From NCBI GenBank assembly GCA_949289635.1, contig CASEOS010000004.1:62001-126000 (forward strand): a stretch of DNA of 64,000 nucleotides, read 5' to 3'. The position numbers were made by a program, and so were the translations under genes. The DNA is from an uncultured Eubacteriales bacterium (GTDB lineage: Bacteria > Bacillota > Clostridia > TANB77 > CAG-508). The notes under the pieces were generated by a model, which ran no database searches, was not told where the DNA came from, and worked only from the letters and a program-made list of their open reading frames with translations. This document shows positions 8,801 to 16,997 of this stretch, one piece after another. Position 1 is the first letter of the stretch. Every line of letters starts with the position of its first letter.

Positions 8801-9412
8801 GAAATTAAAGAATTAGGAAGTGTAAATGTTGACTCAATAGAGGAATACAAGAACTTAAAAGACAGATATGACTTTATGTGTGAACAAAGAGTAGATTTAG
8901 AAAGTACAATGGCAAAATTAAGAAAGATTATTTCTGATATGACAAGTATTATGAAAGAACAATTCAAAGAAAAATTTGAAATGATTAACAAAAATTTTGC
9001 AGAAGTATTTAGAGAATTATTTGGCGGAGGAACTGCAAGTTTACGATTAGAAGATAAAGATAATATCTTAGAATGTGGAATAGAAATAACGGTACAACCA
9101 CCAGGAAAGAAATTACAAAATATGATGTTATTATCTGGTGGAGAAAAAGCATTTACAGCCATTGCTTTGTTATTTGCTATTTTAAAAATCAATCCAGCAC
9201 CATTCTGTGTATTAGATGAGATTGAAGCAGCATTAGATGATGTCAATGTTTATCGATATGCAGAATATTTAAAGAAATTTTCTAAAAATACACAATTCTT
9301 GGTAATTACCCATAGAAAAGGAACGATGGAAGCAGCAGATACGGTTTATGGAATTACCATGGAGGAAAATGGTATATCAAAATTGTTATCCATGAAATTA
9401 AAGAATCATTAA
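5861..9412 (+). CDS. smc: Chromosome segregation SMC ATPase
   Basis: The condensin subunit that, with ScpA and ScpB, organises and segregates the chromosome. It has 1,183 residues, the normal length. The Walker A GPNGSGKSN is at residues 31-39. Two long coiled-coil arms (about 170-490 and 680-1010) flank the hinge. The ABC signature LLSGGEKAFTA and the Walker B FCVLDEIEAALDD are near the C-terminus. The frame is open back to 5816, but that part is translated REP sequence; AAGGAG sits 8 nt before the ATG at 5861 and homology starts at MYLKRLELQGF. Neither rnc nor ftsY, common smc neighbours, is adjacent. Confidence 0.98.
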   Translation: MYLKRLELQGFKSFADKTVLEFMPGITSVIGPNGSGKSNISDAIRWVLGEQSMKSLRGSKSLDIIFAGTQNRKSLGFAEASLVFDNTDGTLPIEYTEVTVTRKIYRSGETGYYINKVPCRLKDVLELFMDTGIGKDGYSIIGQGKIDEILSNKSEDRRHIFEEAAGIVKYRVRKAESEKKLEHTKLNLLRINDILAEIETNIEPLKAQAEKAKKYLNVREELKNIEIGLFLYNIEKYKKELEDIVKDEEIYKTQCNDEEGRLERIKALKEELKSEIDHITESIEEMSNLGFESKKEIEMLNSDINVSHTRIENNKQNKERFEKEIKELTVRIQELKEEKKQKEEKKENLKQNREKFAKELEEKEKELAEITKKLSSKELEMEEHKKTIEENTDKKYDLQASISEQDINYQNYQKRQTQIKNEITGNISELDNTRMKKEEIAKEFYEIESKRNKILTDLEEANKEKQEADRKIKDFDSKINMLSGEKRIKESKLKFLIETEKEKEGYIKSVKTLLKDCETTKELGKGMHGVLANIIEVPEEYQTAIEMCLGSSLQNIVTENEEDAKRLIEHLRKNNLGRASFLPITSVKGKKLEKIKGKNTGVIGIASDLIRYSKKYENIILNLLGRTVIVQDMETAIRVAKDNGYSFRIITVEGDVINPSGAITGGSVTKKTVNILGRGREIEKLQKEIKKLEGQIQKLEEEKETYQESIGHVLEKVTTFEKELQEIEITYATGKEKINGIEENINRIETRLNKLKEESKKLEEQKEQSMKNKADFQEKIQIINEENEKLKKIITEFAELNKDNQKYVDDLNFDITNLKISVSSFDESESSIEEIQERIHSEIESTNKSIENKKIQIEQIKQDNFDLEKAIEEIKEKIEKIKEEVKNSGSKIEELKEKRIQKNQKLTEQEEEINNKLKIIEDLKAQMLKVDVKKTKLEEDINEIINKMWEEYELTPNNVVDYRKPENVQLTQKKVKELRNEIKELGSVNVDSIEEYKNLKDRYDFMCEQRVDLESTMAKLRKIISDMTSIMKEQFKEKFEMINKNFAEVFRELFGGGTASLRLEDKDNILECGIEITVQPPGKKLQNMMLLSGGEKAFTAIALLFAILKINPAPFCVLDEIEAALDDVNVYRYAEYLKKFSKNTQFLVITHRKGTMEAADTVYGITMEENGISKLLSMKLKNH

Positions 9413-9415
9413 AAA

Positions 9416-9455
9416 ACTGAAAGAACGGCAAGGGTGCACCTTCCGTTCTTTCAGT
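9416..9455. terminator. Hairpin between convergent smc and ytaF-like genes
   Basis: A 13-bp stem (9416-9428 with 9443-9455) extended by an inner AAGG/CCTT pair. On the - strand it is followed by a T-run, so it is mainly the terminator of the ytaF-like gene. It lacks a T-run on the + strand. Confidence 0.8.
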
Positions 9456-9471
9456 GTATATAGACAAATGA

Positions 9472-10134
9472 TTATATCATTTTACAAAATCCAATCATAA
9501 TTAATAAAATACCAGAAATTGTTGACCAAATGTTATCAGGTAATTTACTAAAAGAATATAATTTTTTTCCACAATAATTTCCTAAACTTAAGAAAAATAA
9601 TTGAAAACAACTTGTCAATAATGGAAATATAATAGAAAAGGTATTTAGCATACTAAAACCAATCCCAATGCAAAAACTATCTAAAGAAAGTGCGAATCCT
9701 AAAAACAAGGCCTCTTTAGAATCAATAACATTGGATTTATCTAAATCAGAAGAGCTAGGATTTTTAATAATTTTAATTGTAATCCCTAAACATTTAATAA
9801 AAAAGGAATATATTTTTTCACTATCGAACATTTCTAAATTTTTATTATCTTTGATATGACACTCTTGCCTTGATTTTCTTAATGATTGAAAACACATAAA
9901 TAATCCCATTAATATTAAAAGAAAACTACCTAAATAATGAATCAGAAAGTCAGGAAACAAGTATTTCAATAAATTTCCAAAATATATGGAGATGATAGAA
10001 ATAATAAAACTAATAAAAAATAAAATGAATTTGGCACTATTGATTATTTTTGTATTTTTTATTCCATATGTAATACCAATTCCTAGAGAGTCGATACTAC
10101 TAGAGATTGCTAAAATTAAACAGTTAAGTAACAT
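9472..10134 (-). CDS. ytaF: Sporulation membrane protein YtaF-like (MntP-type fold)
   Basis: A 220-residue integral membrane protein with two internal MntP-like repeats, each containing an SxDS motif in a helix: SSSIDSLGIG near the N-terminus and LSLDSFCIGIG in the second half. A hydrophilic loop of about 50 residues separates the repeats. The length and the double repeat match YtaF, a family found in spore formers whose transport substrate is not established here. A plain MntP manganese exporter is the alternative but is usually about 190 residues. AGAGGTG precedes the ATG. Confidence 0.8.
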   Translation of the reverse strand: MLLNCLILAISSSIDSLGIGITYGIKNTKIINSAKFILFFISFIISIISIYFGNLLKYLFPDFLIHYLGSFLLILMGLFMCFQSLRKSRQECHIKDNKNLEMFDSEKIYSFFIKCLGITIKIIKNPSSSDLDKSNVIDSKEALFLGFALSLDSFCIGIGFSMLNTFSIIFPLLTSCFQLFFLSLGNYCGKKLYSFSKLPDNIWSTISGILLIMIGFCKMI

Positions 10135-10281
10135 AAAAACACCTCTAATGACATCATATTCATTATAAAAGAGAAGGGTGCATTTGGGAATTTTAAGATA
10201 AAGTTAAATTTTATGGAAAATGAGGCATAAAAATAATGCATCCGAATACAATTAAAAGACAAAGGACAAGATCATTGTTTA

Positions 10282-10513
10282 TTCATTTTCAGTACTTTAT
10301 TGGGGTGAGGTGGTATATGTTATTTTTTTCATGATTTCCTCGGCTAGCTCCATAGACTATAAATTCTAAAGATTAAATAAACGAGCCTCTCGCTGCTCGC
10401 GCTTCCTCATTCATTTAATCTTAAGAATTTATACATCTATTCCACGTCACATTCGTCAATACATTCAAAAAATAACATATACCACCTCACCCCAATAAAG
10501 TACTGAAAATGAA
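10282..10513. repeat. 232-bp nested inverted repeat (MITE-like or structured RNA)
   Basis: The outer arms 10282-10328 and 10467-10513 are perfect 47-bp reverse complements. Inside them a second inverted repeat (10358-10378 with 10413-10433) matches at 20 of 21 bases. The central loop (about 10380-10410) is markedly more GC-rich than the surroundings. There is no open frame inside and no convincing target-site duplication. It fills most of the 406-bp gap between the ytaF-like gene and the calcium ATPase and ends 19 nt before the ATPase Shine-Dalgarno region. Confidence 0.9.
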
Positions 10514-10540
10514 AATGTCTATACAAAGGAGATGAATTTT

Positions 10541-13123
10541 ATGTGGGAGACACTTAGAAAAGAAGAAGTTGAAAAAACACTAAACACAGATTTTACTAAG
10601 GGACTTAATGATAATGAAGTTTTAAAAAGACAAAACAAATATGGTAAGAATGAATTAGAAAATAGTAAAAAAGAGGGAATCATTATTAAATTTTTTAAGC
10701 AATTTAATGATTTTATGATTATTATCCTGATTATGGCATCTATTGTATCAGCAGGTGTATCTTGGTATCAAGGTGAAAATGATTATATTGATTCTATCAT
10801 TATCATAGCAATTGTTGTACTAAATGCTATTATGGGAGTTTTACAAGAAGCAAAAGCGGAAAAATCAATCGAAAGTCTAAAAAAAATGACACCACAAATG
10901 TCAAAAGTGATTCGAAATGGAAAAGAAATAGAAGTACCATCAGAAACATTAACAGTAGGAGATATTATTATTTTAGAGGCAGGAAATCGTGTACCAGCAG
11001 ATGGTAGAATTATCGAAAATTTTAATTTAAAAGTAGAAGAATCTAGTTTAACAGGGGAAACAGAAGCTGTTGAAAAAGATGGAGCTGTCATTTGTAAAAA
11101 AGGAATACCATTAGGAGATATTGTCAACATGGTATTTATGGGAAGTACAGTAGTCAATGGACATGCCAAAGTTGTTGTAACAGAAATTGGAATGGATACC
11201 AAGGTCGGAAAAATTGCCAATATGATTATAGAAAATGAATCACCAGAAACACCAATTCAAAAGAAATTAAATCAAGTAGGAAAAATATTAGGTGTGATTT
11301 GTTTAATTATTTGTTTAGTCATTTTTGTTATTGGAATCATTAAAAAAATACCACCAATGGAGATGTTTATGACTTCTGTTGGATTAGCTGTGGCAGCTAT
11401 ACCAGAAGGATTACCAGCAATTGTTACCATTATGCTATCTATTGGAGTAACCAAAATGGCAAAACGAAATAGTATTATTCGAAAATTACCAGCAGTTGAA
11501 ACATTAGGAAGTAGTAATGTGATTTGTTCAGATAAAACAGGGACATTAACACAAAATAAAATGAAGGTAGTAGAAATTAAAGCAGAAAATCCAAACTTTG
11601 CGATGGAATTAGCAACTATGTGCACAGATACTAAGTTAGAGGTGAATAGTGGAAAGGTAGAAGTGGTTGGAGAACCGACAGAAATGGCGCTAGTAGAAGC
11701 AGCCTATATCAATCAACTAGACAAAAATAAATTATATCAATCTATGCCAAGAGTGAATGAAATTCCATTTGATTCAACCAGAAAAATGATGACAACTATA
11801 CACAAATTAGAAAATGGAAAATATAGAGTAATAACAAAAGGAGCGCCAGATGTATTACTAAATAAATGTATAGGGGGATACAAAGAAAAAATAGCAAAAG
11901 AAAATGAAAAAATGGCTAATAAAGCATTAAGAGTAATTGCTGTGGCATATAAAGATGTAGACCATTTGCCAAATAAAATAGAAAGTATTAGCATGGAAAA
12001 TCATTTAACTTTTGTAGGACTTATCGGTATGATAGATCCACCAAGAGAAGGTGTCAAAGAAGCAGTAGAAACTTGTAAAAAAGCTGGTATCAAAACAGTC
12101 ATGATAACAGGAGACCATATTGCAACTGCCAAGGCAATAGCAGAAAAAATAGGTATATTTTCGAAAAACGATAAAGCGATTACAGGAGAAGAACTAGATA
12201 AATTAAATCAGGAAACGTTTGAAAAAGAAATTCAAAACTATACGGTTTTTGCAAGAGTAACACCTGAACATAAAGTAAGGATTGTAAAAGCATGGCAAAA
12301 AAAGGGTGCAGTTGTAGCAATGACAGGAGATGGTGTCAATGATAGTCCTGCACTAAAAAGTGCAGACATTGGAATTGCCATGGGAAAAGGTGGGACAGAT
12401 GTTGCCAAAAATGCAGCAGATATGATTTTAGTAGATGATAACTTTGTAACCATTGTAGATGCTGTCAAACAAGGAAGAAATATTTATGATAATATCAGAA
12501 AAGCCATTCACTTTTTAATTGCGACAAATATAGGAGAAATTGTAACCATTTTTATGGGATTGGTCTTAGGACTTCAATCACCATTACTTGCGATACAACT
12601 ATTATGGATCAATTTAGTGACAGATTCTTTACCTGCAATTAGCATAGGATTGGAACCACCTGAAAAAGATATTATGGAAAGAAAACCAATTGATTCAAAA
12701 AAAGGAATATTTGCAGATGGATTATGGAGTAAAATCATATTAGAAGGCATGATGATAGGGATGCTTACATTAATTGCTTTTAGTATAGGAAATAAATATT
12801 ATGGAGTAGAAGTTGCAAGGACAATGGCTTTTATCAGCATGGGAGTATTAGAACTTGTCCACAGTTTTAACATTAAAAGTGAAAAATCTATTTTTAAAGT
12901 AGGAATATTAGAAAACAAATTCTTAATAGGAAGCTTTATTCTTGGCGTTATTGTACAGACGATTGTGGTATGTATTCCTGCTTTATCAAATGTGTTTAAT
13001 GTAACAAATTTAACTGGAGTACAATGGGGAATAACATTAGGTATTTCACTATTACCAATACCAATTATGGAATTACAAAAACAAATGAATAATATAAATT
13101 GCAAAAAGGAAAAAGAATATTGA
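10541..13123 (+). CDS. Calcium-translocating P-type ATPase (P2A, SERCA/PMCA type)
   Basis: An 860-residue membrane pump exporting Ca2+ with ATP hydrolysis. Visible in order: cation ATPase N-terminal domain, TGET actuator motif, PEGLPA in TM4 (ion-binding), the phosphorylated Asp in SDKTGTLTQNK (D331), TGD and the hinge TGDGVNDSPALK, then C-terminal membrane helices with NLVTDSLPA. PEGLPA with NLVTD is the calcium-type signature. The ATG at 10532 overlaps the Shine-Dalgarno, so the ATG at 10541, 9 nt from AAAGGAG, is the start. The large inverted repeat directly upstream may affect its expression. Confidence 0.94.
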   Translation: MWETLRKEEVEKTLNTDFTKGLNDNEVLKRQNKYGKNELENSKKEGIIIKFFKQFNDFMIIILIMASIVSAGVSWYQGENDYIDSIIIIAIVVLNAIMGVLQEAKAEKSIESLKKMTPQMSKVIRNGKEIEVPSETLTVGDIIILEAGNRVPADGRIIENFNLKVEESSLTGETEAVEKDGAVICKKGIPLGDIVNMVFMGSTVVNGHAKVVVTEIGMDTKVGKIANMIIENESPETPIQKKLNQVGKILGVICLIICLVIFVIGIIKKIPPMEMFMTSVGLAVAAIPEGLPAIVTIMLSIGVTKMAKRNSIIRKLPAVETLGSSNVICSDKTGTLTQNKMKVVEIKAENPNFAMELATMCTDTKLEVNSGKVEVVGEPTEMALVEAAYINQLDKNKLYQSMPRVNEIPFDSTRKMMTTIHKLENGKYRVITKGAPDVLLNKCIGGYKEKIAKENEKMANKALRVIAVAYKDVDHLPNKIESISMENHLTFVGLIGMIDPPREGVKEAVETCKKAGIKTVMITGDHIATAKAIAEKIGIFSKNDKAITGEELDKLNQETFEKEIQNYTVFARVTPEHKVRIVKAWQKKGAVVAMTGDGVNDSPALKSADIGIAMGKGGTDVAKNAADMILVDDNFVTIVDAVKQGRNIYDNIRKAIHFLIATNIGEIVTIFMGLVLGLQSPLLAIQLLWINLVTDSLPAISIGLEPPEKDIMERKPIDSKKGIFADGLWSKIILEGMMIGMLTLIAFSIGNKYYGVEVARTMAFISMGVLELVHSFNIKSEKSIFKVGILENKFLIGSFILGVIVQTIVVCIPALSNVFNVTNLTGVQWGITLGISLLPIPIMELQKQMNNINCKKEKEY

Positions 13124-13177
13124 ATAAACATACCATTCAAGAAGGATAAACATTATATAAAAAGTAAAAAAATATGC

Positions 13178-13206
13178 TTGCAATATATAAAAAAATGTGA
13201 TAAAAT
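13178..13206 (+). promoter_or_regulatory. Promoter of the rpsF-ssb-rpsR operon
   Basis: TTGCAA (13178-13183), a 17-nt spacer and TAAAAT (13201-13206). The -10 element overlaps the 5' arm of the preceding terminator hairpin. Confidence 0.7.
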
Positions 13207-13240
13207 AGCTGTGCTTTAAAGATAGCATAGCTATTTTTAA
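13202..13240 (+). terminator. Terminator of the calcium ATPase gene, overlapping the rpsF promoter
   Basis: A 13-bp stem (13202-13214 with 13225-13237, one G-U pair) ending in a T-run, 79 nt after the ATPase stop. Confidence 0.65.
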
Positions 13241-13246
13241 ATCTCT

Positions 13247-13265
13247 ACTTGTGAAAAACACAGGT
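13247..13265 (+). promoter_or_regulatory. Hairpin in the rpsF leader, possible ribosomal protein binding site
   Basis: ACTTGTG (13247-13253) pairs with CACAGGT (13259-13265) around an AAAAA loop, just before the rpsF Shine-Dalgarno. S6:S18 autoregulation of rpsF leaders is known in other bacteria, but the known consensus could not be confirmed here. Confidence 0.3.
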
Positions 13266-13289
13266 TATAAATCCATAGGGAGGTGAAAG

Positions 13290-13577
13290 ATGATGAATAA
13301 ATACGAAAGTATTATCATTGTTAATCCAAATGTTGATGAAGCAGGTTTAAAAGCTTTAGAAGAAAAATTTACAGGATTAATTAATGAAAATGGTAAAGTA
13401 GAATCAGTTGAAGACATGGGAAAAAGAAAATTAGCTTATGATATTAAAAAATTCAAAGAAGCTACATATATGTTATTCAACTTTGAAGCAAAACCAGAAT
13501 TAATAGCTGAACTTGAAAGAGTTTACAGAATTACAGATGATATTATAAAATTTATTACAGTAAAAGTAGAAAAATAA
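13290..13577 (+). CDS. rpsF: Ribosomal protein S6
   Basis: A 95-residue 30S subunit protein that binds 16S rRNA as a heterodimer with S18. It begins MNKYESIIIVNP and contains the family segment AYDIKKFKEATYMLFNFEA. Two consecutive ATGs follow GGGAGGTGAAAG; the first is taken, and the second differs by one residue. It is the first gene of a conserved rpsF-ssb-rpsR operon. Confidence 0.97.
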   Translation: MMNKYESIIIVNPNVDEAGLKALEEKFTGLINENGKVESVEDMGKRKLAYDIKKFKEATYMLFNFEAKPELIAELERVYRITDDIIKFITVKVEK

Positions 13578-13633
13578 GAAAAAAACTAAATAAAGAAGGG
13601 GCCTTTATTTAAAGTAAAGAAAGGTGATAAGAT

Positions 13634-14065
13634 ATGAATAAAGTAATTTTAATGGGAAGATTAACAAGAGATCCAGAAACAAGATATACACAAACAAATA
13701 ACACATTAGTATCTTCATTTAGTCTAGCAGTAAATAGAAGATTTGTAAGACAAGGAGAAGAAAGACAAGCAGATTTTATTAATATTGTTGCATGGGCTAA
13801 ACTAGGAGAATTTTGTAGCAAATACTTTAAGAAAGGTCAACAAGTAGGAATTATTGGAAGAATTCAAACAAGAACTTGGGATGATGACCAAGGACAAAAA
13901 CATTATGTGACAGAAGTTGTAGCAGAAGAAGCATATTTTGCTGATAGTAAAAGAGATGGAGAAACATCAAATAATACAGCTTTTGAAAACACATTTGGAA
14001 ATACAGCACCTGGAAGTATGGGAGCAGATTTTGAAATGTCTTCAAGTGATGACCTACCATTCTAA
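13634..14065 (+). CDS. ssb: Single-stranded DNA-binding protein
   Basis: A 143-residue replicative SSB. The OB fold (about residues 1-105) starts MNKVILMGRLTRDPE and includes FINIVAWAKLGEF. A short flexible linker leads to the acidic protein-interaction tip DDLPF at the very C-terminus, which recruits repair and replication partners. Its position between rpsF and rpsR is typical of Firmicutes. Confidence 0.97.
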   Translation: MNKVILMGRLTRDPETRYTQTNNTLVSSFSLAVNRRFVRQGEERQADFINIVAWAKLGEFCSKYFKKGQQVGIIGRIQTRTWDDDQGQKHYVTEVVAEEAYFADSKRDGETSNNTAFENTFGNTAPGSMGADFEMSSSDDLPF

Positions 14066-14089
14066 TTTGTTAGGGGGGAAAATATAAAA

Positions 14090-14368
14090 ATGGCAGATAA
14101 AAAACAAAATAAAAGAAATAATAAAAACTATGATGAGGATTACAATCCAAGATTCAGAAAACAAAGAAAAAAAGTATGTTTATTATGCAGTGATAAAAAC
14201 TTTGTTTTAGATTACAAAAATCCAGAACAATTAAGAAAATTTATCAGTGATAAAGGTAAAATCTTACCAAGAAGAAATACTGGAATGTGTGCTAAACATC
14301 AAAGAGATATTACAATTGCTGTTAAAAGAGCAAGACATATTGCTTTATTACCATATGCACAAAAATAA
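14090..14368 (+). CDS. rpsR: Ribosomal protein S18, zinc-binding type
   Basis: A 92-residue 30S protein, partner of S6. The core [18 protein letters not shown] is diagnostic. This copy keeps zinc ligands (C30, C33, C67, H70), the C+ form of S18, which suggests zinc dependence. It is the last gene of the operon, preceded by GGGGGG-type Shine-Dalgarno sequence and followed by a terminator. Confidence 0.97.
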   Translation: MADKKQNKRNNKNYDEDYNPRFRKQRKKVCLLCSDKNFVLDYKNPEQLRKFISDKGKILPRRNTGMCAKHQRDITIAVKRARHIALLPYAQK

Positions 14369-14389
14369 TAAAATAATAAAAAAACAGAG

Positions 14390-14426
14390 TATGGGACTAC
14401 ATTAACTTGTAGTCTCATATTTCTTA
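14390..14426 (+). terminator. Terminator of the rpsF operon
   Basis: A 12-bp stem (14390-14401 with 14408-14419, one G-U) and a T-rich tail. Confidence 0.85.
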
Positions 14427-14433
14427 TTTAATA

Positions 14434-14462
14434 TTGAATATGAAATATTTTTATGATATAAA
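14434..14462 (+). promoter_or_regulatory. Promoter of the tandem-HEPN cassette
   Basis: TTGAAT (14434-14439), a 17-nt spacer and TATAAA (14457-14462), directly behind the rpsR terminator. Confidence 0.55.
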
Positions 14463-14503
14463 AGAATTAATAACAAAAGAAAATTCACAATAGGGGAAGA
14501 GAT

Positions 14504-16417
14504 ATGAAAGTAGAAAATTTAAGTGATTTTAATCAAGTTATTAAATATTATAAAGAACTTTTGAGATTAGCAAAAGATTTAAGACCTAATATAAGTGCTT
14601 CAGAGATGAATAAATGGATAACTGGATTTGATACAGATAGTGTAAGCGAAATTTCTTATTATAGAGTTTCATGTAATAATATTTCGCTATTCATTTCTCA
14701 AATTCATGAAAAAACTCGACAAATGGATGACGAACAATTGCTAGATGCTTCTTTTGATAAAATAGAATCTATAAAAAATATTCAAGGAAAAAATGGTGAA
14801 ATAAGTTTATTTGAAAAAAAGAAACAATTAAGAAATTGTTTAGCACATGCAGAATATAAATTAGTATTTGAGGGCTTTAAAAAAGTGAGAGATGAAAATT
14901 CTAAAATAAGAGGAATAGCAGTTAAATCATTATATATTGAAATAGAAAATGATTATATAAAAGGAAAAATTCCATTTGAGGACATACTAGAATTTGCTCA
15001 AAAATATAAAGATGCATATTCATATTTTCAAAACAATGATGAAATTTCTTTTTTAATTAATCCAGATAGGCTAAAAATAAAAACAGTAGATGAATATATA
15101 GAGAAAACTAAAAAGGTTAGACTTATTCCAAAAAAAGATGAATCAGGACTTCCATTTGAAAAATTTGCATATAGACTTAGTAAAGAAATTAAAATTCCTA
15201 AAGAAGGAAGTACATATTTTCATAGTATATTAACTGAATGGAGAAATATGTTGGTACAACGTAAAGGAGAAAAAACATTTAAAACATTTGAATACAGAGA
15301 AGAATCAGTACCAGAAGATAGAAAAACATTTATGAGAAAATATATAAGTTATGTAGGTACCAAAAATTTTATGAATGATGATACTGCTTTAGAAGCACTT
15401 AATGAATTTTTTGCACCGAATCTTAAAGGAATAGTGTCTCTTGATCAATTAATAGGAATAACAGAAACCTCTCATGATATATTAAAAACCAAAAAAATTT
15501 TACAGCTTGCTTTACAAGGAAATAGTATAGAAGGATTCGATATCATCATGCAAGCTATACAAAAAACAGTTGACGAGGTAAGAAAGTATAGATTTCAAGG
15601 ACCTATGATATATGCTAATAATTTGCTTGGATTAGCATATTACTGCTTTGATTATGCAAGAGAAGTAAACGAAAATCACGAAAAGGAATTTTTCGACTTT
15701 TATGGTATAGAAAATTTAGACGAAATAAAAGCTAAATTAGTATATAATGATGGAAGCGTAAGTGAAAAAGAAGTGGTAGAAACAATAAATCCAAAGCAGA
15801 AAGCTGAAAATATTTTAGCTGAAATAACAATTAGATTAAAAAAATTAAGAGAGGAGAAATCGAAAAAAGAGAATACGGTAAATTCTTTAAAAAATCCTAA
15901 AAATAGAAATCCAAAAAAAGATATGATTTTAAGAAGTATAGAAGAATGGATGACTAGATATCCAGAACTTGAAGAAAAACTTGTAGAAGAGCAGAAAGTA
16001 GCAGCTGAAACAGTGGAAAATAGTGAGGAAACAGTACATGAAGATAGTACGAATTTTTTTAGACACTTGAGAAATAGTATGGCTCATGGGAATTATACAA
16101 TTAACTATAATAACTTTAATAATAAAAGTACAATAACATATATTTTTGAAGATCATGATGAAAAAAATAATGCAATGTATTGTATTGAAATTACAGCAGA
16201 ACAATTAGAAAAAATAATAGATGGATTTCAAAAAAAAATTAATAAATGTAGTAAAGAATATATTGAAGGAGAAAAGCTAGAAAAGAAGATATTAGAAGAA
16301 GCATTAAGAGGGCAAGAGGTATCTCAGAGTGATATAGATGCTCAAGATAAAGTTGAAGAAAATATGAATGAAATGGACAAAGGAAACAAGGAGGAAACAA
16401 ATGATACAAGTTTATAG
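14504..16417 (+). CDS. Tandem-HEPN protein, putative ribonuclease
   Basis: A 637-residue protein that I do not recognise as a named family. Two RNxxxH motifs are visible: RNCLAH (110-115), after the helical segment FEKKKQL, and RNSMAH (523-528) in FFRHLRNSMAHGNY. HEPN domains use this motif as the RNA-cleaving active site in toxins, abortive-infection proteins and Cas13. The second motif is followed by a beta stretch (TITYIF) and a closing helix, as in stand-alone HEPN nucleases. Between the two lie about 400 mostly helical residues (115-520) with no recognised motif. No CRISPR array is present, and the protein is well below usual Cas13 length. GGGGAAGAG precedes the ATG. Activity and target are inferred only. 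Confidence 0.7.
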   Translation: MKVENLSDFNQVIKYYKELLRLAKDLRPNISASEMNKWITGFDTDSVSEISYYRVSCNNISLFISQIHEKTRQMDDEQLLDASFDKIESIKNIQGKNGEISLFEKKKQLRNCLAHAEYKLVFEGFKKVRDENSKIRGIAVKSLYIEIENDYIKGKIPFEDILEFAQKYKDAYSYFQNNDEISFLINPDRLKIKTVDEYIEKTKKVRLIPKKDESGLPFEKFAYRLSKEIKIPKEGSTYFHSILTEWRNMLVQRKGEKTFKTFEYREESVPEDRKTFMRKYISYVGTKNFMNDDTALEALNEFFAPNLKGIVSLDQLIGITETSHDILKTKKILQLALQGNSIEGFDIIMQAIQKTVDEVRKYRFQGPMIYANNLLGLAYYCFDYAREVNENHEKEFFDFYGIENLDEIKAKLVYNDGSVSEKEVVETINPKQKAENILAEITIRLKKLREEKSKKENTVNSLKNPKNRNPKKDMILRSIEEWMTRYPELEEKLVEEQKVAAETVENSEETVHEDSTNFFRHLRNSMAHGNYTINYNNFNNKSTITYIFEDHDEKNNAMYCIEITAEQLEKIIDGFQKKINKCSKEYIEGEKLEKKILEEALRGQEVSQSDIDAQDKVEENMNEMDKGNKEETNDTSL

Positions 16418-16820
16418 AAAAGAATATAATGAAATTCTAGAATTGCTAAAATTAATACCTTCATATGATTATTTAAAAATACCTTCTGAAAAAATAGAAT
16501 TTTTTGAAAAACATGCTATTAAAAATTACAATTTTACTATTCAATCTACGAATAGGTTAGAGTTTTCTAGAACTACATATGTGATTTTTACAAAACTTTA
16601 TAGAGACTATATTGCAACTGAAGATGAAAAAACAAAAATAGATGAAATTTTAAGATTAAACGAAGAGAAAAAAAGAAAAGAATTAAAAATAAAGGAATTA
16701 TTTCCTAATAAAATTAAAAATCATGAAGTACAAAATAATCTACCAGTTGCTGAAAATAATAATATGTCGTTATTTAAACGAATAATGAATAAGATTAAGA
16801 AGTTTTTTACAAAAAAATAA
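16401..16820 (+). CDS. Small charged protein coupled to the tandem-HEPN gene
   Basis: A 139-residue protein of unknown function. The start at 16401 is chosen because AAGGAGG lies 6 nt upstream; the frame is open to 16368 but without a ribosome site. The gene begins 17 nt before the HEPN stop codon, so translation is coupled. The N-terminal half (YNEILELLKLIPSYDYLKIP) resembles a small helical domain I believe is common in uncharacterised Clostridia and Mollicutes proteins. The C-terminus is basic and amphipathic (KRIMNKIKKFFTKK), suggesting membrane or nucleic acid contact. It could be an accessory, inhibitor or antitoxin of the HEPN protein; nothing in the sequence decides. Confidence 0.75.
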   Translation: MIQVYRKEYNEILELLKLIPSYDYLKIPSEKIEFFEKHAIKNYNFTIQSTNRLEFSRTTYVIFTKLYRDYIATEDEKTKIDEILRLNEEKKRKELKIKELFPNKIKNHEVQNNLPVAENNNMSLFKRIMNKIKKFFTKK

Positions 16821-16875
16821 TATATTATAGAATTAATAAATGGGATATTAAATTCTAATTAGTTTTCATTTTGAG

Positions 16876-16905
16876 AACCTCCTAATAAGGAGGTTTTAAT
16901 TTTGT
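16876..16905 (+). terminator. Terminator closing the tandem-HEPN cassette
   Basis: AACCTCCT (16876-16883) pairs with AGGAGGTT (16888-16895), with a short loop and a T-rich tail. Confidence 0.8.
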
Positions 16906-16935
16906 ATAGAAAAAATCAAGTAAATAAAGAATTTC

Positions 16936-16964
16936 TTGCTAAATTATGTAAAATATAGTAAAAT
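16936..16964 (+). promoter_or_regulatory. Promoter of the methionine gamma-lyase family gene
   Basis: TTGCTA (16936-16941), a 17-nt spacer and TAAAAT (16959-16964). Confidence 0.65.
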
Positions 16965-16997
16965 AGAGATAATAATTAATAGGGGGAAAAGATAAAT

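Noticed and set aside
10282-10513. Insertion sequence
   Set aside because: There is no transposase frame inside and no clear target-site duplication; kept as an unexplained inverted repeat.
14504-16417. Cas13 effector with CRISPR array
   Set aside because: No repeat-spacer array occurs anywhere in the window, and the protein is far shorter than usual Cas13; only the two HEPN motifs are shared.
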